In this document: positions 7,947-15,838 of the stretch, in pieces | Layout of the letters: every line of letters begins with the position of its first letter | How positions within the stretch are numbered: the first letter of the stretch is position 1 | Assembly (NCBI GenBank): GCA_934408725.1 | Contig: CAKRVB010000003.1 | Span: 1 to 64,000, forward strand | Length of the DNA stretch: 64,000 nt | Source of the DNA: an uncultured Marvinbryantia sp. | Lineage (GTDB): Bacteria > Bacillota > Clostridia > Lachnospirales > Lachnospiraceae | Direction of reading: 5' to 3' | Position numbers and translations under genes: made by a program | Notes under the pieces: model-generated | Told to the model about the DNA's origin: nothing | The model's input: the letters and a program-made list of their open reading frames with translations, nothing else | The model's database searches: none

Positions 7947-9434
7947 TTACCATTGTGCTTCATGAGAAATTTCATTCTCGAAAAAATGATATTTTTCATT
8001 CCACATCTGTACATTCTGAGGGCTATAATTATACTTTGAGAAGGTATCACACACACATTGACGCATTTCTTGCTTACTGCTAAGTTCTCCAGAACCATAT
8101 AACTGAAGTAATAGATTTCCTACATTACTCCCCTCTGTAACTCCAGTATATACCGGAAGTCCTATTACATTAGCAGTATACTGGTTTACAAGTTGATTGT
8201 TACTCCCCCCACCAATGATATAAATTTTTGATATTTTTTTATCTACTGCTTGTATTAGTTTATCATAAAAATACCGATATTTCAATGCGAGGCTTTCAAA
8301 GCAAATTCTTGCAATGACACCAACATTTTTCCAATCAATTTCCTCATGAAAATCTCTTTTTACAGCATTAACAATTGCCATTGGCATATTTCCAGGAGCA
8401 TAAAATTCTTCTCTATCAACATCTATGTATAAATGATTTTCTTCCACTTTAGCCGCCTCAGATACTATTTCTTCATATGAAATTTGATTTCCCCAAGCTT
8501 CACGGCATTGTTGTATAATCCACATACCCTGAATGTTTTTCTTAAACATATTTGTTTTTAATGGCATTGATGAATTAGAGAAATTATATTTATAAGATAT
8601 TTCATTTATAATCGGATAATCTGTTTCCATTCCCATTAAAGACCAGGTTCCACTACTTATAAACATCCAATCAGTTCCCATATCGGGTATCGCAAGAGCT
8701 GCACAGGATGTATCATGTGTGCATGGTGTAATGATGTTCACGCTTTTTTTTAATCCTACATTTTTTTGAATTACTGGATCAATTTGACCGATTGTATCTC
8801 CGGCACACACAACTTTAGTGCAAATAGAAAGTGGAATTTGTAATCCTTTCATAATGGACTCATCCCAACAATCTATATTATTATTATAAAATCTGGAATA
8901 CCCTGCAAGTGAATGTTCACAGCAAATCTCTGCCCCCAAAAGGTAATGATATACATCGCCCATAAAGAGAATTGCATGTGGATCATCCATTGATGGATCG
9001 TTATCCCTAATCATACGAAGCATCTGGCTCAAAGTATCCGTTGGCATGGCCTGATTTCCTGTATGCTCATAAATTTTTTTTAATCCATATTCTTTTTCGA
9101 TAATTTCCGAAACATCCGATGCCGCAGAAGTTGCTCTATAAGACTCCGGTAATTTGCATATATTCCCTTTTCGATCAAGTAAAACGAAGTCACCGCCCCA
9201 GCTATCTACGCCGATACTGTCTAAAGTGTCTCCATATTTTTCTACATATTTTTTTAATCCGATTATAATCTCTTCATGATATCTATAAATATTTCGAACA
9301 CTTTTTCTATGCGCTTGCATAAATTGTGTTTTAAATCGATGAAGTTCTTCTATTATAAGTTTTCCATTTTTTAAATATCCAACTGAAATACGTCCACTTT
9401 CAGAACCTATATCCACTGCAAGATGTTTTCCCAT
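7947..9434 (-). CDS. FGGY-family kinase, rhamnulokinase/fuculokinase-like
   Basis: Phosphorylates L-rhamnulose or L-fuculose at C1 using ATP. The sequence shows the FGGY fold: N-terminal AVDIGSESGR, substrate region GVDSWGGDF, CTHDTSCAALAIP, ATP-binding SSGTWSLMG and the C-terminal IIGGGSNNQLVNQ, all close to RhaB. Length 495 aa is normal. ATG at 9434 has GAGGTGA at correct spacing and begins 5 bases after the aldolase stop, so an upstream in-frame start at 9461 inside the aldolase is rejected. Clostridial enzymes with this sequence are annotated either as rhamnulokinase or fuculokinase; the sugar cannot be settled from motifs. Confidence 0.88.
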   Translation of the reverse strand: MGKHLAVDIGSESGRISVGYLKNGKLIIEELHRFKTQFMQAHRKSVRNIYRYHEEIIIGLKKYVEKYGDTLDSIGVDSWGGDFVLLDRKGNICKLPESYRATSAASDVSEIIEKEYGLKKIYEHTGNQAMPTDTLSQMLRMIRDNDPSMDDPHAILFMGDVYHYLLGAEICCEHSLAGYSRFYNNNIDCWDESIMKGLQIPLSICTKVVCAGDTIGQIDPVIQKNVGLKKSVNIITPCTHDTSCAALAIPDMGTDWMFISSGTWSLMGMETDYPIINEISYKYNFSNSSMPLKTNMFKKNIQGMWIIQQCREAWGNQISYEEIVSEAAKVEENHLYIDVDREEFYAPGNMPMAIVNAVKRDFHEEIDWKNVGVIARICFESLALKYRYFYDKLIQAVDKKISKIYIIGGGSNNQLVNQYTANVIGLPVYTGVTEGSNVGNLLLQLYGSGELSSKQEMRQCVCDTFSKYNYSPQNVQMWNEKYHFFENEISHEAQW

Positions 9435-9439
9435 CAATT

Positions 9440-10249
9440 TCACCTCATACTGTCTCGGCAAAGTTTCTCAGTAATTTTATCTACAAGTTTGTCAATAGTA
9501 TCATCCGAAAGTCGTATTGACATTCCGTCATAAGCATCAAGAGATTCTGCTGGATTCCCATTCGAACTTTCTTCTGGTGCATTCACTAATCTTTTAGGAT
9601 TAATAACTAGGTCATGTGTTTGCGCAAGGCATTCTATCTGTCCCCGAGTTATCGGTCGATATCCCCCAACAATAAATTTATGTATCAAAGCCATCTTTGC
9701 ATAAGCCTCAGCGTCTTCTAACGTAAACCATGCTTCAATAGGTGTTTTTCCCCATGCAATCGGACCATGATTAGCCAAAAGCACAACATTATAATCTTTT
9801 ACATACGGTGCAACCGAATCAGCTAATTCTGAAGAACCTGGATTTCTATATGGTGCAACCGGAATTCTTCCAGATATCGCCGCCGTTGCTGGTGTAATAG
9901 AAAGATCTAGTTCTAATCCCATGTTAGCAAATACATTAAGGAAACACGGATGTGCATGCGCTGTTGACATAACTTCATCATTTTCTTTATAGATTCTTAA
10001 ATGCATTGGCAACTCAGATGTTGGTTTCCATGTTCCTTCTAAAATATTTCCATTCAAATCTGTTTTTAATAACATATCCGGCCGTAAATCCCCTTTAGAA
10101 ACTCCTGTAGGTGTAGCAATAATTTCATTTTCTCCCACACGAATTGTAATATTCCCATCATTTGCTGATACAAACTGATGATCATACATTTTTTTTCCAA
10201 TCGCACAAATTAATTCTTTTGCTTCTTGTTCTGATGGATAATTTCTCAT
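9440..10249 (-). CDS. Class II aldolase, L-fuculose/L-rhamnulose-phosphate aldolase-like
   Basis: Cleaves the deoxy-ketose 1-phosphate to dihydroxyacetone phosphate and L-lactaldehyde. The core matches class II aldolase/adducin enzymes: NDGNITIRV, ATPTGVSKGD, TSELPMHLRIY containing the catalytic Glu, zinc ligands in AHAHP and the downstream NHGPIAWG. At 269 aa it is longer than E. coli FucA (about 215) because of a C-terminal extension after residue 215; the core is closer to FucA than to RhaD. It feeds FucO and follows the kinase substrate logically. Positioned between permease and kinase genes in one operon. Confidence 0.87.
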   Translation of the reverse strand: MRNYPSEQEAKELICAIGKKMYDHQFVSANDGNITIRVGENEIIATPTGVSKGDLRPDMLLKTDLNGNILEGTWKPTSELPMHLRIYKENDEVMSTAHAHPCFLNVFANMGLELDLSITPATAAISGRIPVAPYRNPGSSELADSVAPYVKDYNVVLLANHGPIAWGKTPIEAWFTLEDAEAYAKMALIHKFIVGGYRPITRGQIECLAQTHDLVINPKRLVNAPEESSNGNPAESLDAYDGMSIRLSDDTIDKLVDKITEKLCRDSMR

Positions 10250-10269
10250 TTCATTCGTCCTCCTTATTT

Positions 10270-11241
10270 CTAAAGAATTTCATTGATTGTTCGATTATGC
10301 TCTGCCCTTTTAGCAGAAATCTGCTGCAAAAGAACCACTATCAAAACCAACGATCCGGTAATTACGCTTTCCCAAAATGTACTTAATATAGACTGCATAT
10401 TGAATATGTTAGTCAAAAGCCCTACAATAATAGAACCTATGAAAGCCCCGTGAATTTCGCCTCTTCCTCCTGTTAGATAAATGCCTCCTACTACGCAGGA
10501 TGCGATCGCATACATTTCATTTCCATCCCCTGCAAGTGGCGATACTGAACCCAACCGCGCCGCCAGAATGATTCCCGAAATGGAACACATCATCCCACTG
10601 ATGATAAACGAAATCATAATTGTTCTTTCTACAGGAATTCCCATCATTCGTGCAGCTTCTCGATTTCCACCACAAATATAAAAATTTCGCCCCATCTGTG
10701 AATATTTCATCATTATCGCAAATAGTATTACCAAAATAATAGTAATCAATAGTGGAAAGTTTAAATAAGGTCCTATTCCACCCCTCGCAATCTTTTCAAA
10801 TAAAATATTATCGAACGCAGGCTTATAAGTATTTTCGCCTGTTAAAACTAGTACAAGTCCTCGAAGGCCAAGCATCATAGACAGCGTTGCGATCCATGGA
10901 TGAATACGCATTTTAGTTACCAGAAAACCATTTAAAAATCCAATTAGAATACCAAATAATATCGTTCCCAGAACTGCTATTAGAGTATTGTATTGACTCA
11001 AGAAACTACTAACATATGCGCACAAGCAAAACAATGAGCCAACACACAAATCAATCGAGCCACTAATAATTACTACTGCCATGCCTAGTGTAACTATGGA
11101 AATCGTACTATTTTGTCTCAAAATATTGGAAAGGTTTCCGGGTGTAAGAAAGTTTGAATTAATCAAGGTCCCAACTAAAAGCATAAATGCTAAACCAATT
11201 ATAGAAGCATTGTTTCCCAAGAAATGCCTTATCTTTTTCAT
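10270..11241 (-). CDS. Sugar ABC transporter permease (RbsC-type)
   Basis: Membrane subunit of a carbohydrate-uptake-2 ABC importer, 323 aa with about nine hydrophobic segments. Family marks include the repeated VITSGSIDLSVGS-like pattern, here VIISGSIDLCVG, plus VGGIYLTGGRGEIHGAFIG near the C-terminus, which contacts the ATPase. Starts 18 bases after the second permease gene ends. Likely pairs with that permease as a heterodimer, which is less usual than the RbsC homodimer but common in this class of Firmicutes loci. Confidence 0.9.
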   Translation of the reverse strand: MKKIRHFLGNNASIIGLAFMLLVGTLINSNFLTPGNLSNILRQNSTISIVTLGMAVVIISGSIDLCVGSLFCLCAYVSSFLSQYNTLIAVLGTILFGILIGFLNGFLVTKMRIHPWIATLSMMLGLRGLVLVLTGENTYKPAFDNILFEKIARGGIGPYLNFPLLITIILVILFAIMMKYSQMGRNFYICGGNREAARMMGIPVERTIMISFIISGMMCSISGIILAARLGSVSPLAGDGNEMYAIASCVVGGIYLTGGRGEIHGAFIGSIIVGLLTNIFNMQSILSTFWESVITGSLVLIVVLLQQISAKRAEHNRTINEIL

Positions 11242-11259
11242 ATCAGCTTCCTCCTTCTC

Positions 11260-12201
11260 TTAGTTTTTGTTCCTAATATTCTGGACATACACCGCCAAAA
11301 TAATGATAATTGCCTTGATAATTTTCGCATAAGACGATGGAACATTATTCATATTAACCATAATTGTAATTAATTGTAGAACCATTGCTCCACATACAGT
11401 TCCCCATATATGCGGTTTTCCACCATCAATGGATGTTCCACCTAACACAGTTGCTGCTATTGCATCCATTTCTTTTGTCAACCCCATATTTCCCGGATCA
11501 ACTATCGATGAATATCCCATCTCCACAAAACCAGCAATGCATGCTAAGATATTACAGATAATATAACAAACTGGTATTAACAACATAATATTTATACCTG
11601 CTATTTGTGATGCCTTGCTGTTATCTCCATAACTTTCAATACAAATGCCAAAACGCGTTTTGCTTACAATAATAAATACGATTACGATACATACAAACCA
11701 AATAATTGTTCGAACTGGAACTTTTCCTACAAATTCATATAAAAAACTATTTAATTCTCTGCTTCCTGGATTCATGTTTTTTCCATCATTCAGTAATTTT
11801 GCTATTCCCCGAAGCATAAACATCATTGAGAGCGAAGCTATCATTGGTTGAATATCAAATTTTATAATAATATATCCAGTAATCGCTCCGCAGAAAATAG
11901 CCAGCAACATCCCAGCCAACACTCCTTGAAGCATATATCCTTGACTAATCATTTTTGCAGCAACCATAGCACACATAGCCATCACAGAACCGACAGAAAT
12001 ATTGATTCCGCCTGTTGCAATTACTATAGTCATTCCAACCCCAAGCAATACTGTCGTTGTGCACTGCGAAATAATATTCTGCACAGTAACAATACTAAAA
12101 AAATTTCTGGTCAACAGTGAATTTCCTGCAAACAGAAGAATAAAGGCAAGAAAAACACCGCAATTTCCGATATTCTCCTGTATTCTATTTTTTAGTTTCA
12201 T
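11260..12201 (-). CDS. Sugar ABC transporter permease (RbsC-type), second subunit
   Basis: 313-aa hydrophobic protein of the same BPD_transp_2 family as the next gene. It shows VIATGGINISVGSVMAMCA, MIASLSMMFMLRG and VLGGTSIDGGKPHIWGT, the equivalent ATPase-contact region. It starts 23 bases downstream of the ATPase gene. With its neighbour it should form the transmembrane channel of the deoxy-sugar importer in the cytoplasmic membrane. Confidence 0.9.
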   Translation of the reverse strand: MKLKNRIQENIGNCGVFLAFILLFAGNSLLTRNFFSIVTVQNIISQCTTTVLLGVGMTIVIATGGINISVGSVMAMCAMVAAKMISQGYMLQGVLAGMLLAIFCGAITGYIIIKFDIQPMIASLSMMFMLRGIAKLLNDGKNMNPGSRELNSFLYEFVGKVPVRTIIWFVCIVIVFIIVSKTRFGICIESYGDNSKASQIAGINIMLLIPVCYIICNILACIAGFVEMGYSSIVDPGNMGLTKEMDAIAATVLGGTSIDGGKPHIWGTVCGAMVLQLITIMVNMNNVPSSYAKIIKAIIIILAVYVQNIRNKN

Positions 12202-12224
12202 GCTATTTCCTCCATCTGTGTCCG

Positions 12225-13718
12225 TTATTCTCCTTCTGCAATTGCATTTGTAATTATCTCTTGTTTAATTTCTTGATTTGATAACTCCCCAACAACTTGT
12301 CCATCTCTAAGAACGTACACTCTATCACAATTTCTTGCAATTTCTGACATTTCTGATGAAATAAATAACACAGCCAGTCCCATATCAGCCACTTCTGCTA
12401 TCAAATTCTCCACATCTCTTTTTGCTCCCACATCAATTCCTCTTGTTGGTTCGTCAAATATTATAAAATCTGGTTGTGTTGCAAGCCATCTTGCTAAAAT
12501 TACTTTCTGCTGGTTCCCTCCAGAGAGATTCTTTATTTTCTGATATGGACTCGGTGTTTTAATACGAAAACGCTCCAGATATTGTTTTACAATTTCATCC
12601 CCTTTTTTCTGATTTAAAAATCCATGAGAACTAATATTCCGTAAACTGGATAACAAAATATTGTCACGAACACTCATATTGGGAATTATGCCTTCTTCTC
12701 GTCTGTTTTCTGTACAAAATGCCATTTTATGTTTCACACCATCTCTCGGACTTTTCAAAGACAAATCAACCGAATGCATTTTAATAGTTCCTGAATCAGC
12801 CATCCTATATCCAAAAATAACCTGAGCAGTTTCTGTTCTTCCAGCTCCCAAAAGCCCCGCTAATCCTACAATTTCGCCTTTTTTTACATGCAATGAAATG
12901 TTCCTTAGCTTCGGTTTTGAAAGAATATCTTTGAGTTCTATCACACAATCATCACTACTATTACTATGCAGTCTTTCAATTCGTTCTTTCTTTTCAACTT
13001 CGCGTCCTACCATTTTGGTAATAAGTTCCGCCTGTCCCAGTTCAGATACCAGATATGTTCCTTCGTATGCGCCGTCTTTCAATATAGTAATTCGATCACT
13101 AATTTCATAAACCTCATCTAAACGATGGGAAATAAAAATAATTGCAATATTTTTTTTCTGCAAATCACGGATTACACGAAAAAGCATTCTTACTTCATCA
13201 GTATCTAAGGACGATGTTGGCTCATCTAACACAATTAATTTGCAATTCAGGCTGATTGCTCTCACAATGGATACCATCTGTTGCGCTGCTGTACCATATC
13301 TGTTCAATTCAATATCAGCCCTTATGTTTAATTTCATTTCATCTAAAAGATCTTGTGCATTTTGATTCATTTTTTTCCAATCAATTACATTATTTTTTCT
13401 TGGATACCGACCAAGAAAAATATTTTCCGCAACAGTTAAATATGGAATCATATTAAGTTCCTGATATACTGTACTAATCCCCATATTTTGTGCATCAATT
13501 GTATTTTTTATGGTAACTTCTTTTCCATCAAAAAAAATAGTTCCCTCATCCTTTTGATAAACACCTGTTAATATTTTTATTAATGTTGATTTTCCTGCTC
13601 CGTTTTCTCCCATTAAGGAATGGATTTCACCAGCTTTTACCTTAAAATCTACCCCTTTAAGAGCACGAACTCCAGGAAAAGACTTTTGAATGTTTTTCAT
13701 CTCAAGAATATCTTTCAT
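12225..13718 (-). CDS. Sugar ABC transporter ATPase with two nucleotide-binding domains (RbsA-type)
   Basis: Energises the importer. 497 aa with two fused ABC domains. The first has Walker A GENGAGKST (near 38), and Walker B LIVLDEPTSSLD; its signature region is YGTAAQQMVSI, a weak match. The second has the usual altered P-loop (GLLGAGRTE), signature LSGGNQQKV and Walker B FIIFDEPTRGID. This asymmetric layout is diagnostic of RbsA/XylG/MglA ATPases. It lies between the binding-protein gene and the permeases, separated from the former by a stem-loop that may lower its expression. Confidence 0.92.
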   Translation of the reverse strand: MKDILEMKNIQKSFPGVRALKGVDFKVKAGEIHSLMGENGAGKSTLIKILTGVYQKDEGTIFFDGKEVTIKNTIDAQNMGISTVYQELNMIPYLTVAENIFLGRYPRKNNVIDWKKMNQNAQDLLDEMKLNIRADIELNRYGTAAQQMVSIVRAISLNCKLIVLDEPTSSLDTDEVRMLFRVIRDLQKKNIAIIFISHRLDEVYEISDRITILKDGAYEGTYLVSELGQAELITKMVGREVEKKERIERLHSNSSDDCVIELKDILSKPKLRNISLHVKKGEIVGLAGLLGAGRTETAQVIFGYRMADSGTIKMHSVDLSLKSPRDGVKHKMAFCTENRREEGIIPNMSVRDNILLSSLRNISSHGFLNQKKGDEIVKQYLERFRIKTPSPYQKIKNLSGGNQQKVILARWLATQPDFIIFDEPTRGIDVGAKRDVENLIAEVADMGLAVLFISSEMSEIARNCDRVYVLRDGQVVGELSNQEIKQEIITNAIAEGE

Positions 13719-13745
13719 AATAATTGTACCCCACCCCTTTGTTTT

Positions 13746-13783
13746 TAAAGCCCGGTTATTCCGATTAGAATGACCGGGCTTTA
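13746..13783 (-). terminator. Intercistronic stem-loop between binding protein and ATPase genes
   Basis: TAAAGCCCGGT and ACCGGGCTTTA form an 11-base-pair stem, extended by ATT/AAT. A run of A, not T, follows on the minus strand, so it is better seen as a partial terminator or mRNA-stabilising hairpin giving more binding protein than transporter, as in other solute-binding operons. Confidence 0.6.
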
Positions 13784-13812
13784 CTGCTTAACTAATTATT
13801 GAATCAGAAGCA

Positions 13813-14763
13813 TTAGAATCCAAATTCAAGCTGTTCTTCCGCATTATCAGCGGTAATAAGGGTTTCTTCATTAATAATCTTTTCTGGTAATTCTTCGCCT
13901 GAAAGATATGTTTCCATTGCATCAAAAGCTGCCTTTCCAAATCTTGGACTGCAAGTTGCAATACAATTTATTTCTCCAGCAATGATTCCTTCAATAGCTT
14001 CTTTCTGTCCGTCTATTGCAACAATCTGGACATCTTCTCCTGGTTTCATGCCTGCTGCTTTTAATGCTAAAACAACACCAAGTGCCATTTCATCATTATG
14101 GCAATAAACAACATCAAATTCACCACCAGTAGACTGAATAATATTAGCTGTTACTTCCTGTGCAGTAGTTCGCGACCATTCACCTGACTGAGAAGCAACA
14201 ATTTCGATATTGTCATGTTCATCTGTAATGTTTCTTAACCCTTGAGCTCTATCTCTAACATCTGAACCGCCTTCTACTCCAGTAATTTCTACAATCTTTA
14301 ATGGTTCATCCATGTTATTGTTATCTACAATCCATTCTCCACACATTTCTCCCTGCTGAACATAATCTGCAATAATGGTTGTAAGCCAATCTTCGCCCCA
14401 TGTACCAGTAGCTTCTCTATCCAATAGTATTACTGGGATTTCCGCTGTTTTTGCCGCATCTAATGCTGGAACAATAGCATCCATATCAATCGGAGCAATA
14501 AACAGGAAGTTGCATCCTTGTGAAATCAGGTCTTCTACGTCTGCAATCTGTTTTTCTGTGTCATATTCTGCATTTGTCATTACATAATCATATCCGCGAC
14601 TATCTGCTTCTTGCTGCATAGAATCCGTCTGGCAAATACGCCATGCTCCATCAATATCAAGTTCAGAGAACCCAACTTTGAGATTGTTATCTTTTGCCAT
14701 AACTGGGCATGCGCACATTGCAGTTACCATTAATGCCACCAAAATACTTGTCCTTTTTTTCAC
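13813..14763 (-). CDS. Periplasmic-binding-protein-like sugar-binding protein
   Basis: Solute-binding component of the importer, 316 aa, type I fold (Peripla_BP_4): KVGFSELDIDGAW, LISQGCNFLFIAPIDMDAIVPAL, VILLDREATG, CHNDEMALGVVLALKAAG and IDGQKEAIEGI. The start is GTG at 14763 with a strong AAAGGAGG site. The first 23 residues form a signal peptide ending VMA before KDNN. Two Cys residues sit in the h-region but neither has a good lipobox, unusual for a Gram-positive binding protein, which is normally a lipoprotein. First gene of the operon. Confidence 0.9.
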   Translation of the reverse strand: MKKRTSILVALMVTAMCACPVMAKDNNLKVGFSELDIDGAWRICQTDSMQQEADSRGYDYVMTNAEYDTEKQIADVEDLISQGCNFLFIAPIDMDAIVPALDAAKTAEIPVILLDREATGTWGEDWLTTIIADYVQQGEMCGEWIVDNNNMDEPLKIVEITGVEGGSDVRDRAQGLRNITDEHDNIEIVASQSGEWSRTTAQEVTANIIQSTGGEFDVVYCHNDEMALGVVLALKAAGMKPGEDVQIVAIDGQKEAIEGIIAGEINCIATCSPRFGKAAFDAMETYLSGEELPEKIINEETLITADNAEEQLEFGF

Positions 14764-14805
14764 TTGTTTATCCTCCTTTTGTTCAATATGTTTTTATGTG
14801 CTTTT

Positions 14806-14834
14806 ATTATATAGCGTTTTTTATTCATTGTAAC
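14806..14834 (-). promoter_or_regulatory. Probable promoter of the deoxy-sugar operon
   Basis: On the minus strand GTTACA (14829-14834), 17-base spacer, TATAAT (14806-14811). The -35 is a 4/6 match, fitting a promoter that needs an activator such as YesN. The rest of 14764-14971 is AT-rich with no other clear feature. Confidence 0.5.
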
Positions 14835-14971
14835 TAAACTATTTTATTTTCAGATTATACTTTTTTACCATAAATATGATAATGCAGCAATAAAATTGAT
14901 GCATTTTTACCACTTTGCATCTTTCAAATATTAATAGTCCTATTGTGTAAACATAGTAATATCAATAAAAT

Positions 14972-15017
14972 AAAAAGTGGATAAAGGCCAACTATTACTA
15001 CCTTTCACCCACTTTTT
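14972..15017 (-). terminator. Intrinsic terminator of the TetR gene
   Basis: AAAAAGTGG and CCACTTTTT with inner AAAGG/CCTTT, followed by T-rich sequence on the minus strand. Confidence 0.7.
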
Positions 15018-15045
15018 ATAATTTAATGCCATACCTTATATTGTA

Positions 15046-15624
15046 TTACTTCAACATCTCAAATTCCAAAAATAATTTCATCAACTTCCCCGGCATAGCA
15101 TCTACCACAATACGTGCCAGTTTTTCCGGTGTGGTTTTCACTTCCCCAAGTACCCACTGTACTGTCATATAGATCGAACTCTGACAATACATTTCCAGCA
15201 GAAAATGCACTTGTTCTTCCGGCATTCTTCCTGTTTTTTCTTTGATCAGATTCTCATAAAACGCCAGAATCAGTTCAAAATCATGCTCTCGCAGGGAATT
15301 CTGACTGTCATAGCGAAAGGCCGCCGCAAAAAAATTCTGCTCTTCCTTTATGTAAGTAAATTTCTTTACCAGTGCATCATATATCGTTTTTCCCTGTCCC
15401 ATATGTTCAAAGGATTTCATCAACAGTTTATCAAAATACCAGTTAATCAGATCGTATTTATCCAGAAAATTCCGATAAAAGGTCTGCCTGGTCAGTCCAC
15501 AGTTCTCTGTGATCTGCTTTACCGTAATGGATTCCACAGATGCATGCTTCATACATTCCTTCATAGACCTTGCCAGCCGGTACCTGCTTTTTTCTCCTTT
15601 TTTTATTTCCGTATCTTCCGGCAT
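15046..15624 (-). CDS. TetR-family transcriptional regulator (DhaS-like)
   Basis: 192-aa predicted repressor. The N-terminal HTH is SITVKQITENCGLTRQTFY, then YRNFLDKYDLINWYFDKL, the pattern of the dihydroxyacetone-kinase-regulator (DhaS/TetR_C_7) branch, which lacks part of the usual first helix. The C-terminal half is an all-helical ligand domain. The ATG at 15624 has GAGGTGG at proper spacing; upstream in-frame starts up to 15660 would run into the structured element. No neighbouring gene is an obvious target. Ends in its own terminator. Confidence 0.8.
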   Translation of the reverse strand: MPEDTEIKKGEKSRYRLARSMKECMKHASVESITVKQITENCGLTRQTFYRNFLDKYDLINWYFDKLLMKSFEHMGQGKTIYDALVKKFTYIKEEQNFFAAAFRYDSQNSLREHDFELILAFYENLIKEKTGRMPEEQVHFLLEMYCQSSIYMTVQWVLGEVKTTPEKLARIVVDAMPGKLMKLFLEFEMLK

Positions 15625-15646
15625 CTGCCCACCTCTTTCCATTAAA

Positions 15647-15802
15647 GCGGACATTCGCAATCCGCTTCGCTACTTGCTCATGAACGCAGTCGCTTCGCGA
15701 TCTGTCAGTGGGAACTTTCAACTCCCACTGACATAAGCGTCCCCCTCACCCGCCGCTTAGTGCTCCGCACACTTGAAGCGGGGGAATGCTTATCTGCGTT
15801 CA
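15647..15802. ncRNA. Compact four-way-junction RNA-like element
   Basis: GC-rich island in AT-rich surroundings with nested perfect helices (plus-strand coordinates): P1 TGAACGCAG (15681-15689) with CTGCGTTCA (15794-15802); P4 TCGC-TTC-GCGA (15690-15700); P3 TGTCAGTGGGA with TCCCACTGACA (15703-15713/15723-15733); P2 ATAAGC with GCTTAT (to 15788-15793), containing CCCCC/GGGGG and GCTT/AAGC. The helices abut with 0-2 unpaired bases, giving a cloverleaf of about 122 bases. A further GCGGA/TCCGC hairpin lies at 15647-15665. Transcribed strand unknown. It could be a structured RNA or a remnant end of an IS200/IS605-type element, whose guide RNAs are similarly folded; no transposase or TnpB gene is nearby. 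Confidence 0.55.
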
Positions 15803-15838
15803 AAAAGCCACTTTTTCACATCCCCACCGGCTTCCTGC

